This document shows, piece by piece, positions 1 through 7,904 of a stretch of DNA of 64,000 nt (position 1 is its first letter; each line of letters begins with the position of its first letter). The notes beneath the pieces are model-generated. The model was not told the DNA's origin. It worked only from the letters and a program-made list of their open reading frames with translations, and made no database searches. The stretch lies in contig CAMIAK010000001.1 of the NCBI GenBank assembly GCA_946222885.1, forward strand, positions 62,001-126,000, read 5' to 3'. This DNA comes from an uncultured Nesterenkonia sp. (GTDB lineage: Bacteria > Actinomycetota > Actinomycetes > Actinomycetales > Micrococcaceae). The position numbers were made by a program, and so were the translations under genes.

Positions 1-48
1 TCCCATGACGGCGACGTCGCCACCGCCATGGTGGTCGCCGAAGGGTAG
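1..48 (+). CDS. acpS: holo-[acyl-carrier-protein] synthase, C-terminal end (partial)
   Basis: The first 15 codons in frame 1 read SHDGDVATAMVVAEG and stop at TAG 46-48. Holo-ACP synthases, which move 4'-phosphopantetheine from CoA to acyl carrier protein, usually end in an SHDG-x-A-x-A-x-V-V-x-E strand, and acpS commonly lies directly upstream of nnr in Actinobacteria. The rest of the gene is outside the window. The call rests on a short tail plus gene order. Confidence 0.72.
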   Translation, partial: SHDGDVATAMVVAEG

Positions 49-55
49 CGGGTCC

Positions 56-1666
56 GTGACCGCGCACCTTTCCCTGGACCCGGTGTGGACCGGTGCGCAG
101 ATCCGTGCCGCGGAGAGGCCGCTGCTCGAGGCCGGGCACGGGCCCGAGCTGATGCGCCGAGCCTCCTGGGGCCTGGCCGGCGTCGTGCTGAAGATTCTGC
201 GTGAGCGCGTTGTGTGGGCGTCTTCTGGTGCTTCGAGGCGCTCAGGCGGGCTCAGAACGCCACAAAGTGCCCACACAACCTCGAAGGTCTACGGGGCGCG
301 GGTGACCGGGCTCATCGGCCCTGGGAACAACGGCGGGGACGGGCTCTATGCGCTGGCCTTTCTGCGCAGGCGCGGTGCGGACGCCCGGGCCGTTCTGCTC
401 AGCGACCGGATCCATGAGGACGCCCTCGCCGCCTTCCTGCGTGCCGGCGGCCGCGTGGCCGAAGAGATTCCGCAGGACACCGAGGTGCTCCTCGACGCCG
501 TCCTCGGCACCGGGGTGACCACGGCCTCGGCCGCCGGGCGCGATCCGCTCGTGATCCCCGGGCTGGAGACCTTCCTGGAGCGCGGGGAGGCGGCAGACCG
601 GAGCGGCGCGGCAGGCAGCCGGCCCGTCGTGGTCGCCTGTGATCTCCCTTCCGGCGTCGACGCCGGCACCGGCGAATTCACCGGTGCGTGCCCGCAGATC
701 CCGGCCGATCACACCGTCACCTTCGGCGGGCTGAAGATCGGCCTGCTGGCCGGCGACGGCGGCCGGCTCAGCGGACAGCTGCATACTGTGGACATCGGGA
801 TCGGGGAGCACCTGCCCGAACCGCAGGCCCACGCAGTGCGCGAGGGTGAGGCGGCACGGCCCGCCCCTCCGCAGGCCGCCGGCCACAAATACTCCCGCGG
901 GGTGGTGCACATCCTCGCCGGATCCCAGCAGTACCCCGGTGCTGCCCAGTTGACTGTGGGAGCAGCGGTGCGCACCGGCGTCGGGATGGTGACCTTCGAG
1001 GGCCCGGAGGAGGTGCGCCGGCAGGTGCTCGCCGACCATCCGGAGGCCGTCCACCGGACGGAGAAGGGACGGGACGGCCTGAATGAGGGGCTGAAGAAGG
1101 CCCGCGCCGTGGTGGCCGGGCCGGGGCTGGGAGAGGATCCGGCCCTACAGCAGGCCGCCGCGGACGCCGTGCGTTGGGCTGTGCAGCGGAGGCTCCCCTG
1201 TGTGGTGGACGCCTCGGCGCTGTCGCTGGTCCCGCAGCTGCGGCTGCGCCCGGAGGTCCTGCTGACCCCGCACCTGGGGGAGGCCCGCGCCCTCGCCGAG
1301 CGGCTGGGGGATGACGACGCCGGCCGGCTGCTCCCCTCCGACCCCGTCGGTGCCGCGCGCCTGCTGGCCCGCCGCATCGGAGCGACCATCCTGCTCAAGG
1401 GCGCGACCACGGTGATCGCGACGCCGGAGGGAGAGTCCATCCTGCACCGTGCGGACACCCCGGGGCTGGCCACCGCAGGCAGCGGAGACGTCCTCAGCGG
1501 GATCCTCGGGACCGTGCTGGCGACCCAGTCCGAGCACCTGCCTGTCCCACAGTGCGCCGCGCTGGCCGTCCGGATACATGCTGAGGCCGCGGGCCGCCTG
1601 GACCCGGACGGGCTGGGCCGCTTCGGTGCCTCGGCGCTGCTGGAGGGGCTGGGCTCCCATGGCTGA
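56..1666 (+). CDS. nnr: bifunctional NAD(P)H-hydrate epimerase / ADP-dependent NAD(P)H-hydrate dehydratase
   Basis: Repairs hydrated NADH and NADPH: the N-terminal YjeF_N domain epimerises the R and S hydrates and the C-terminal ribokinase-like domain dehydrates the S form using ADP. The epimerase motif GPGNNGGDG is at about residues 88-96 and the dehydratase anion-hole/catalytic motif AGSGD at about 474-478 of 536 residues. I start at GTG 56, just after the acpS stop, because the ATG at 5 lies inside acpS; the protein then begins TAHLSLDPVWTGAQIR as in the family. Residues 52-75, between the first epimerase helix and KVYGARV, are encoded by a 71-bp palindromic repeat (209-279) that has no counterpart in ordinary NnrE proteins, so this is an in-frame insertion. 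The next gene overlaps the stop. Confidence 0.93.
   Translation: MTAHLSLDPVWTGAQIRAAERPLLEAGHGPELMRRASWGLAGVVLKILRERVVWASSGASRRSGGLRTPQSAHTTSKVYGARVTGLIGPGNNGGDGLYALAFLRRRGADARAVLLSDRIHEDALAAFLRAGGRVAEEIPQDTEVLLDAVLGTGVTTASAAGRDPLVIPGLETFLERGEAADRSGAAGSRPVVVACDLPSGVDAGTGEFTGACPQIPADHTVTFGGLKIGLLAGDGGRLSGQLHTVDIGIGEHLPEPQAHAVREGEAARPAPPQAAGHKYSRGVVHILAGSQQYPGAAQLTVGAAVRTGVGMVTFEGPEEVRRQVLADHPEAVHRTEKGRDGLNEGLKKARAVVAGPGLGEDPALQQAAADAVRWAVQRRLPCVVDASALSLVPQLRLRPEVLLTPHLGEARALAERLGDDDAGRLLPSDPVGAARLLARRIGATILLKGATTVIATPEGESILHRADTPGLATAGSGDVLSGILGTVLATQSEHLPVPQCAALAVRIHAEAAGRLDPDGLGRFGASALLEGLGSHG
209..279. repeat. 71-bp palindromic element, copy 1 (inside nnr)
   Basis: Begins GTTGTGTGGGC and ends GCCCACACAAC. 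The arms pair imperfectly over about 28 bases around a short centre. It is the same length, with the same termini, as the copies at 17157, 18155 and 21056. The reading frame of nnr runs through it without a stop. Confidence 0.9.
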
Positions 1667-2126
1667 TCCCCAGCCGCCCGCATCAGGGTCCCGCCCGAAG
1701 CCGCCCCCGATGTACCTGCGGCGCTGCCTGTGGTCGTTCCTGAACCTGTTCCTCGTCGTGACGCCCTTCGTGGTGCTCGCGGTCCTGGCCGCCCTGGAGA
1801 CCTCGGAGGAGTATCAGGGGCTGGTGGGGCTCCTCTCGACGCTGTTCACGCTGGCGGTGTTCATCCAGCTCCCCATGGTCGCCGCGATCGGCGGGCTCAG
1901 CGCCGCCCTGAGCCGCCGGCTGTTCGACGCTCCGGTGTGGGCCAGCGCTGTCATCGCCGCAGCGGCTCCCGGTCTGATCGCTGTGCTGCTGGGATTCATC
2001 GACTCGCCGCTGAATCCGTTCTGGATCGTGGCCGGCGTGGTCACGGGCCTGACGAGCCTGGCGGTGGACCTCATGCACCCCCGGCGGATGCGTCGGCAGG
2101 AGCACCTCTCAGCCGGCTCCTCGTAG
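1659..2126 (+). CDS. small membrane protein, unknown function
   Basis: A 155-residue protein with a proline-rich N-terminus, then hydrophobic stretches at about 24-42 (FLNLFLVVTPFVVLAVLAAL), 52-80, 92-110 and 113-133, and a basic tail with MHPRRMRRQ. Predicted integral membrane protein with about four segments. The ATG at 1659 overlaps the nnr stop and has GGAGGGG 17-11 bases upstream, so it is probably co-transcribed with nnr. I do not recognise a named family, and alr starts 11 bases after its stop. Confidence 0.75.
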   Translation: MADPQPPASGSRPKPPPMYLRRCLWSFLNLFLVVTPFVVLAVLAALETSEEYQGLVGLLSTLFTLAVFIQLPMVAAIGGLSAALSRRLFDAPVWASAVIAAAAPGLIAVLLGFIDSPLNPFWIVAGVVTGLTSLAVDLMHPRRMRRQEHLSAGSS

Positions 2127-2136
2127 AGTGGAGACT

Positions 2137-3342
2137 ATGAGTTCTACCGGTGGCCCGCTCGGGGGTCTGGAGCGCGCAGCGATCATCGACCCCGCTGCGA
2201 TCAGGCATAACGTCCGCACCATCGCCGCTGCGGTGTCCCCGGCCAAGGTGCTGGCGGCGGTCAAGGCCGACGGTTATGGGCACGGCGCGCTCACCGCGGC
2301 GCGGGCGGCGCTCGACGGTGGTGCCGACTGGCTGGGCACCGCGCATGTCACCGAGGCCCTCCAGCTGCGCGACGCCGGGATCGAGGCTCCGCTGCTGGCC
2401 TGGTTGCACACCCGGGACACCGACTTCTCCGCCGCGGTGCAGCGGCATATCGCCCTGGGCATCTCCGGGTGGGAGATCGACGCCGTCGCTGAGGCCGCCG
2501 CCGCGCTGCAGACCCCTGCCCATGTGCACCTGAAGATCGACACAGGACTGGGACGCAACGGCTGCACCATGGAGAGGTGGCCCGAGCTGCTGCAGGCCGT
2601 GGCCGCCTACCAGGAGCGAGGCCTGCTCAGCGTGGAGGGCGTCTTCACCCACCTGGCCGTGGCCGATGAGCCCGACCGGCGGGAGACCGACGAGCAGCTC
2701 GCCGTCTACCGGGAGGCGCTGGCCCTGGCTGAGCAGGCGGGGATCAGCCCGGACCTGCGGCATGCCGCCAACACCCCGGCCGCCTTCACCCGGCCGGATG
2801 CGCACTTCGACATGGTGCGGGTCGGCGTCGGGGTCTATGGGCAGAGCCCCTTCTCCGACCGCACCGCCGAGGATCTGGGTCTGCGCCCGGCCATGGAGCT
2901 GCGCACCACCGTCTCCAATGTGAAGCGCGTGCCCGCCGGGCAGGGCATCAGCTACGGGCTCACCCACCGGGTGGACCGCCCGACGGCGCTGGGCCTGATC
3001 CCGCTGGGCTATGGGGACGGAGTGCCGCGCATCGCCGTGGACGCGCCGGTGCAGATCGGGGAGAAGGTCTACCGTTCCGTGGGCCGGGTGGCCATGGATC
3101 AGTTCGTGGTGGACCTGGAGGATCCGGACACCGAGGTGCAGGTGGGGGATGAGGCTGTGCTCTTCGGCGGGGAGTCAGGCCTCTCTGCCGCCGACTGGGG
3201 CGCGGCGGCCCAGACCATCAACTACGAGATCATCACCCGGATCGGCGCCCGGGTGCCGAAGGTCGTCCGGGACAGTGCGGACGACGCCGACCCCGGGGAG
3301 CGCGGCGCATCCTCCCAGCAGGCACCGGAGGGAGCACGCTGA
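2137..3342 (+). CDS. alr: alanine racemase
   Basis: PLP-dependent interconversion of L- and D-alanine for peptidoglycan. The PLP lysine motif AAVKADGYGHGA places K at about residue 43; the barrel ends with VGVGVYG and the C-terminal domain contains LIPLGYGDG and GRVAMDQ, which are standard for Alr. Length 401 is slightly above average because of a hydrophilic tail. I prefer ATG 2137 over GTG 2128: TAGAGT at 2124-2129 is a plausible -10 box exactly 7 bases before the ATG, suggesting an additional leaderless promoter, although the gene also follows the upstream membrane-protein gene closely. Its stop overlaps the tsaE start (TGATG). Confidence 0.96.
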   Translation: MSSTGGPLGGLERAAIIDPAAIRHNVRTIAAAVSPAKVLAAVKADGYGHGALTAARAALDGGADWLGTAHVTEALQLRDAGIEAPLLAWLHTRDTDFSAAVQRHIALGISGWEIDAVAEAAAALQTPAHVHLKIDTGLGRNGCTMERWPELLQAVAAYQERGLLSVEGVFTHLAVADEPDRRETDEQLAVYREALALAEQAGISPDLRHAANTPAAFTRPDAHFDMVRVGVGVYGQSPFSDRTAEDLGLRPAMELRTTVSNVKRVPAGQGISYGLTHRVDRPTALGLIPLGYGDGVPRIAVDAPVQIGEKVYRSVGRVAMDQFVVDLEDPDTEVQVGDEAVLFGGESGLSAADWGAAAQTINYEIITRIGARVPKVVRDSADDADPGERGASSQQAPEGAR

Positions 3343-3944
3343 TGGCCGGAGAGGACGCCGCGCCCGCAGCACCGCTGCCTGGGGAGAACTGGACGCTCCG
3401 GGTCCCCCTGGCGGATCTGGAGGACACCGAGCGCTTTGCGCACCGGCTGGCCGGTGAGCTGCGGGCCGGGACTCTGCTGGTGCTCACCGGCGGGCTCGGG
3501 GCGGGAAAGACGACGTTCACCCAGAGCCTCGCCGAGGGGCTCGGGGTGGCCGGGCAGGTGAGCTCGCCGACCTTCGTGCTCAGCCGCATCCATCGCAGCG
3601 GCGGGGACGGCCCGGACCTGGTGCACGTGGACGCCTACCGCACCGACGCCGAGGGCCTCGAGTCTCTGGACCTGCTCTCCACCCTGCCGGGGTCGGTGAC
3701 CGTGGTCGAGTGGGGGCGCGGAGTCGTGGAACAGGCTCTGACGGGGGAGCACGGCTCCTGGCTGGATCTGGAGCTGCTCCGGGAGCAGCCGGCTCAGGAG
3801 GTTCCCGCCGAGGACGCCCAGGGCTCGGGAATCATCACCGACTTCTCCGAATCCGAGGAGGACATCCTCGGCACACCGCGGACCGCGGTCCTGCGCGGCT
3901 ACGGAGCGGCTTTCCCCTCTCCGCCCGACTCCCTCCTCCCGTGA
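3342..3944 (+). CDS. tsaE: tRNA threonylcarbamoyladenosine biosynthesis ATPase TsaE
   Basis: P-loop ATPase that works with TsaB and TsaD to form t6A37 in ANN-decoding tRNAs. Walker A GLGAGKTT is at residues 51-58, followed by SSPTFVLSRIH and the VVEWG strand typical of YjeE/TsaE. At 200 residues it is longer than the usual 150-160; the extra C-terminal part after LDLELL is acidic and variable. The gene overlaps alr by one base. Its stop codon, TGA 3942-3944, lies inside the left arm of the palindrome at 3939-4022, so the last residues may have been set by insertion of that element. Confidence 0.94.
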   Translation: MAGEDAAPAAPLPGENWTLRVPLADLEDTERFAHRLAGELRAGTLLVLTGGLGAGKTTFTQSLAEGLGVAGQVSSPTFVLSRIHRSGGDGPDLVHVDAYRTDAEGLESLDLLSTLPGSVTVVEWGRGVVEQALTGEHGSWLDLELLREQPAQEVPAEDAQGSGIITDFSESEEDILGTPRTAVLRGYGAAFPSPPDSLLP

Positions 3945-4022
3945 GTGATCAACGGTTTCCGCTTTTTCGCCCGATTTCGAGGGATTTCGGCCCCAGATGC
4001 GGGAACGATCGATCACTCACGG
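3939..4022. repeat. 84-bp imperfect palindrome between tsaE and tsaB
   Basis: Outer arms CCGTGAGTGATC (3939-3950) and GATCACTCACGG (4011-4022) are perfectly complementary; inner parts (CGGTTTCCGC against GCGGGAACG) pair with few mismatches. The interior is relatively AT-rich with TTTTT. It resembles the 71-bp elements in size and layout but has different terminal bases. It could also serve as an attenuator within the operon. Confidence 0.75.
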
Positions 4023-4062
4023 CAGGGGCGCAGCCCAGAGGCACGGCGGATACCATGGTGGG

Positions 4063-4845
4063 GTGCTGCTCGCCATCGATTCCTCCGCCGGGGCCTCCAC
4101 GGCCGTCATCCATGAGGGGCAGGTCCTGGCCTCCTGGCGGACCGCCGAGACCAACACCCACGCCGAGGTCCTCGCCTCCGCCGTCCAACAGGTCCTGGAG
4201 CAGGCCGGGGTGCAGGCGGCAGAGCTGGACGGCGTCGTCGTCGGGGTGGGTCCCGGGCCCTTCACCGGGCTGCGCGTAGGGCTGGCCCTGGCACACAGCC
4301 TGGCCGAGGTCTGGCAGAAGCCGCTGCGCGGAATCTGCAGCCTGGACTCGATCGCGGCGCGCATCGCACGCTGGGGGCTGGTCGGTGTGGGCACCGGTGA
4401 GTTCATGGCGGTCACCGATGCCCGACGCCGTGAGATCTACTGGGCCGGTTACACCGTCAGCATGGGACAGATCAGCCGGGTTCGGGGGCCGGAGGTCTGC
4501 GCCCCCGCCGAAGCGCCCAGCCTCCCGGCCGCCGGCATGGGCCTGAGCCTCTACCCCGAGCAGCTCACCCCCGCCTACGAGGACGACCCCGGCGTCACCT
4601 CCTTCGCCGTGGACACCTGGACCCCCGACGCCGAGGACCTGGGCCTGCTGGCCGAGTCCGATCAGAGCGTGCTGCGCGAACCGCTGCCGCTGTACCTGCG
4701 GGAGTCGGATGCGAAGGTGCCCCAGCAGATGCGCCGTCAGCCCGCCGCCTCTGCCGAAAATCGTGCCGCGACTCAGGAAACTCCGGCGCAGTCGGGCCCA
4801 GTTTCCCGAGTTCAGACACAGTCTTCGCCGGGGGAGGGGGCGTGA
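4063..4845 (+). CDS. tsaB: tRNA threonylcarbamoyladenosine biosynthesis protein TsaB
   Basis: Non-catalytic partner of TsaD in t6A synthesis. It opens VLLAIDSSAGASTAVI and carries VVVGVGPGPFTGLRVGL, the ASKHA-fold signature of TsaB. I chose GTG 4063 because homology starts there and TACCAT 4051-4056 is a -10-like box 6 bases upstream; the in-frame ATG at 3997 would put translation inside the palindrome. It is 260 residues, about 30 longer than usual. The surplus is the C-terminus (about residues 231-257), encoded by an imperfect palindrome at 4754-4831. It overlaps rimI. Confidence 0.93.
   Translation: MLLAIDSSAGASTAVIHEGQVLASWRTAETNTHAEVLASAVQQVLEQAGVQAAELDGVVVGVGPGPFTGLRVGLALAHSLAEVWQKPLRGICSLDSIAARIARWGLVGVGTGEFMAVTDARRREIYWAGYTVSMGQISRVRGPEVCAPAEAPSLPAAGMGLSLYPEQLTPAYEDDPGVTSFAVDTWTPDAEDLGLLAESDQSVLREPLPLYLRESDAKVPQQMRRQPAASAENRAATQETPAQSGPVSRVQTQSSPGEGA
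4754..4831. repeat. imperfect palindrome within the 3' end of tsaB
   Basis: The left arm 4754-4782 and right arm 4800-4831 pair imperfectly, best near the centre (GACTCAGGAAACT against AGTTTCCCGAGTT). It encodes the extra C-terminal residues of TsaB just before the rimI start. Probably a diverged member of the palindromic element family. Confidence 0.55.
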
Positions 4846-5492
4846 GCAGCCCTCGCATCCGTCCGATGACCGCGGCCGACATCGCGCCGGTGCTGGAGCT
4901 GGAGAACCGGCTCTTCCCGCAGGACGCGTGGCCGGAGAGCTTCTTCTACGACGAGCTCTCCCATGCCGAACCCTCCGCACCGCCGGAGCGGGCCACCCGC
5001 CGGTACTGGGTGATCGAGGAGCGGGGCTCGGAGCAGGACGGCCCAGCGCAGGACGGCCCAGCGCAGGACGGCCCAGCGCAGAATCGCCTCCTCGCCTACG
5101 CCGGGATGATGTGCGTGCTGCCCATCGCCGACGTCCAGACCATCGCCGTCGCCCCGGAGGCCCAGGGCCGCGGGCTGGGCACACGCCTGCTGCGGACCAT
5201 CATCACCGCCGCCCGGGAGCAGCGTGCCGAGCAGGTGCTGCTGGAGGTCCGTGCGGACAACCCCGGCGCGCAGGCCCTCTACCGCCGCGAGGGATTCGAA
5301 CACATCCACACCCGGCCCCGGTACTATCCCGACGGCGAGGACGCCCTGATCATGCAGAAGCCGCTCACAGACCTCGACACCCCCTCCAGCGCGGCCACCT
5401 TCGGCAGCGCTCGGCAGGGCAGCGCCCGCGCGGACGACGACGGCGGCCGGGAGGACAACACCGGCACAGGAACCCCAGGAGGGACGCGATGA
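4842..5492 (+). CDS. rimI: ribosomal-protein-alanine N-acetyltransferase (GNAT family)
   Basis: GNAT acetyltransferase predicted to acetylate the N-terminus of ribosomal protein S18. The N-terminal IRPMTAADI and LENRLFPQDAWPE match RimI; the acetyl-CoA loop AVAPEAQGRGLGTRLL and the end motif NPGAQALYRREGFE follow. GTG 4842 overlaps the tsaB stop by four bases. Residues 65-79 are three exact QDGPA repeats encoded by a 15-bp tandem repeat (5034-5078) in the loop before the central sheet. The C-terminal 35 residues are low complexity. It sits in the conserved tsaE-tsaB-rimI-tsaD order. Confidence 0.92.
   Translation: MSSPRIRPMTAADIAPVLELENRLFPQDAWPESFFYDELSHAEPSAPPERATRRYWVIEERGSEQDGPAQDGPAQDGPAQNRLLAYAGMMCVLPIADVQTIAVAPEAQGRGLGTRLLRTIITAAREQRAEQVLLEVRADNPGAQALYRREGFEHIHTRPRYYPDGEDALIMQKPLTDLDTPSSAATFGSARQGSARADDDGGREDNTGTGTPGGTR
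5034..5081. repeat. 15-bp tandem repeat in rimI (3 copies)
   Basis: CAGGACGGCCCAGCG occurs three times in direct succession (5034-5048, 5049-5063, 5064-5078), followed by CAG. The unit is a multiple of three, so a change in copy number would add or remove QDGPA without a frameshift. Confidence 0.97.
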
Positions 5493-6622
5493 CAGCACAG
5501 CCGACCACCGCCGCGGAGCCGCTGGTCCTCGGCGTCGAGACCTCCTGCGACGAGACCGGAATCGGGATCGTCCGCGGCACACAGCTGCTGTCCAACACCG
5601 TCTCCTCCTCCATGGAGGAGCATGTCCGGTTCGGCGGGGTCATCCCGGAGATCGCAGCACGGGCGCATCTGGAGGCCTTCGTGCCGACGCTGCGCCGCGC
5701 CCTGGACACCGCCGGCGTGGAGCTCGAGGACGTCGACGCCATCGCGGTCACCTCCGGTCCCGGCCTCGCAGGAGCCCTCATGGTGGGGCTCTCTGCGGCC
5801 AAAGGCCTGGCGCTCGCCGCGGGCAAGCCGCTCTACGGGGTCAACCACCTGGTCGCCCATGTGGGGGTCGGCCTGTTGGACGGCGACGCCTCCCGGGCGC
5901 CGCGTCCTGAAGGTGCCGGCGGCTCTGCCGCGTCCGGGCGGCTCCCGGAGCGCACCGGTGCGCTGCTCGTCTCCGGAGGGCACACCGAGATCCTGCGGGT
6001 CGGCTCGCTTACCCACGACGTCGAGCTGCTCGGCTCCACCATCGACGACGCCGCCGGCGAGGCCTATGACAAGACGGCCCGGCTGCTCGGGCTCGGCTAC
6101 CCCGGCGGCCCCGCGATCGACCGCGCCGCGGCCGAGGGCGATCCCCGCGCCTTCACGTTCCCGCGCGGGCTGACTATGCCGAAGTTCGTGGGCACCGCGG
6201 AGAGCCCCGGAAAGCACCGGCACAACTGGTCGTTCTCCGGACTGAAGACTGCAGTGGCCCGCGCCGTCGAACAGTTCGAGAAGGCCGGACAGCCGGTCCC
6301 GACGGCGGACATCGCTGCGAGCTTCCAGGAGGCGGTGGTGGACGTGCTGACCTCCAAGGCGGTCCGCGCCGCCCAGGAGCACGGTCTCACCACGCTGCTG
6401 CTGGGCGGGGGAGTGGCTGCCAACCGGCGGCTGCGCGAGCTGCTGGCCGAGCGCTGTGCGGCCGCCGGCATCGAGCTGCGGGTCCCGCCCATTCCGCTGT
6501 GCACCGACAACGGGGCCATGGTGGCGGCCCTGGGCGCGCAGCTGGTCGCAGCCGGCGTCGCACCCTCTGCCCTGGACATCCCGGCCGATCCCTCTCAGCC
6601 GGTGGAGCGCATCTCCGTCTAG
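5489..6622 (+). CDS. tsaD: tRNA N6-adenosine threonylcarbamoyltransferase TsaD
   Basis: Catalytic subunit that transfers the threonylcarbamoyl group to A37 of tRNA. It starts LVLGVETSCDETGIGIV, has the metal-binding NHLVAH (H120, H124), SGGHTEIL, GEAYDKTARLLGLGYPGGP and the late GGGVAANRRLRELL and CTDNGAM motifs. ATG 5489 overlaps the rimI stop and is preceded by AGGAGGG at 5477-5483. At 377 residues it is longer than typical (about 340-350), mainly from a Gly/Ala/Arg-rich loop at about 133-153 before the SGGHTE strand. Last gene of the t6A operon. Confidence 0.97.
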   Translation: MTAQPTTAAEPLVLGVETSCDETGIGIVRGTQLLSNTVSSSMEEHVRFGGVIPEIAARAHLEAFVPTLRRALDTAGVELEDVDAIAVTSGPGLAGALMVGLSAAKGLALAAGKPLYGVNHLVAHVGVGLLDGDASRAPRPEGAGGSAASGRLPERTGALLVSGGHTEILRVGSLTHDVELLGSTIDDAAGEAYDKTARLLGLGYPGGPAIDRAAAEGDPRAFTFPRGLTMPKFVGTAESPGKHRHNWSFSGLKTAVARAVEQFEKAGQPVPTADIAASFQEAVVDVLTSKAVRAAQEHGLTTLLLGGGVAANRRLRELLAERCAAAGIELRVPPIPLCTDNGAMVAALGAQLVAAGVAPSALDIPADPSQPVERISV

Positions 6623-6633
6623 ATCCTTCCGGC

Positions 6634-7797
6634 TCAGATCATGCCCGGCCCATTGATGCTCATGCGGGTCCTCGCCGCGGAGTCCAGGACCACTTGGCGG
6701 AGGTCGCCGTCGTGGTGCTCGGCGACCTTCAGCTGGCGCTGGTAGCCGGCGCCGTCGTTCATCATCCGTTCCACCAGGCGCAGCTCATCCGCGCAGCCGA
6801 GCTCCTCGGCCACCGGCTCCAGGCGCTCCAGCTCCCTGGCGAGGTGGTCGGTGACCAGCTCCTCGTCGCCGTCCTCGTTGAGGATGATGATCGCGTCCAG
6901 CCCGTAGCGGGCCGCGCGCCACTTGTTCTCCTTGACGTACCAGGCCGGCATGGAGGTGACCGATCCGCCGGCCTCCAGGGTCTGGACGGTGTCATGGACG
7001 ATGCACTGGGTCAGCGCGGTCAGTGCGCTGATCTCCTCCAGGGTGGCCACGCCGTCGCAGATGCGCAGCTCCACGGTGCCCAGCCGCGGCACGGCCCGGA
7101 CGTCCCAGCGGACCTCGGTGACGTCCTCGATGACCCCGGTGTGGCTCAGGTCCGCCACGGCCCGCTCGTAGCCGGTCCACTCCTCGAACTGGTAGGACTG
7201 CCCGGCGGTGGGCAGCTGCTGGAACATCAGCGCCCGGTTGGAGGCGTAGCCGGTGTTCTCCCCGGACCAGTAGGGAGAGGAGGCCGAGAGGGCCTGGAAG
7301 TGGGCGTTGTAGTTGCACAGGGCGTTGACCGCCGGCATCGCGAACTTCACGTCGTCCAGGCCCACATGCACATGGACGCCGTAGATGACCATCTGGCGGC
7401 CCCACCACTGGGTGCGCTCGATCAGCTCGTTGTAGCGCTCCTTGTCCGTCACCGGCTGCTTGGTCGGCGGGGCGAAGGGGTGGGAGCCCTGGCAGTAGAG
7501 GTCCACGTCCAGCGGCTCGCAGTGGCGCATCACGTTCCGGGCGGTCTCGCGCAGCTGCTCCACGCCCTCCTCCACCGTGTCGCAGACGTCGGTGACCAGC
7601 TCCACCGTGTTCAGCAGCAGCTCCTGCTTCACATAGGGGTGCTCGTCCTCCGAGCCGAGTTCGGGGAGGTCCTTGTGGCAGGCCTCCAGGATGCGTTCGG
7701 CCACACTGCGCAGATCGCCGGTCTGGCGGTCCACCAGGGCCAGCTCCCATTCGATGCCGAGGGTCGAACGGTCGGACTTCGCGAAGGGCAGTTCCAT
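6634..7797 (-). CDS. carboxylate-amine ligase / glutamate-cysteine ligase family 2 (YbdK type)
   Basis: A 387-residue GCS2 family enzyme expected to ligate glutamate to an amine or thiol partner using ATP. Motifs include LGIEWELALVD near the start, YGVHVHVGLDD, RWDVRAVPRLGTVELRICD and KENKWRAARYG, all typical of YbdK/EgtA-like GCS2 proteins. YbdK has weak gamma-glutamylcysteine synthetase activity, so the true partner is uncertain; Actinobacteria normally make mycothiol rather than glutathione. The ATG at 7797 has GAGGAA a few bases upstream. It is convergent with tsaD and divergent from the GH3 lipoprotein gene. Confidence 0.88.
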   Translation of the reverse strand: MELPFAKSDRSTLGIEWELALVDRQTGDLRSVAERILEACHKDLPELGSEDEHPYVKQELLLNTVELVTDVCDTVEEGVEQLRETARNVMRHCEPLDVDLYCQGSHPFAPPTKQPVTDKERYNELIERTQWWGRQMVIYGVHVHVGLDDVKFAMPAVNALCNYNAHFQALSASSPYWSGENTGYASNRALMFQQLPTAGQSYQFEEWTGYERAVADLSHTGVIEDVTEVRWDVRAVPRLGTVELRICDGVATLEEISALTALTQCIVHDTVQTLEAGGSVTSMPAWYVKENKWRAARYGLDAIIILNEDGDEELVTDHLARELERLEPVAEELGCADELRLVERMMNDGAGYQRQLKVAEHHDGDLRQVVLDSAARTRMSINGPGMI

Positions 7798-7904
7798 GGT
7801 GTTCCTCAGGCTCGCGGACGGTGCAACGGATCCACAGTAGCCGCATGCCCCTGGACATCGGCTGGGAACTCCCCGGGGATGACATCGCCGTTATCCTGGT
7901 GCGC

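Noticed and set aside
5..55. ATG at 5 as the start of nnr
   Set aside because: It lies inside the acpS 3' end in another frame and adds residues without homology; GTG 56 follows the acpS stop.
5881..5960. Palindrome behind the Gly/Ala/Arg-rich loop of TsaD
   Set aside because: Arms do not pair convincingly; the loop is simply low complexity.
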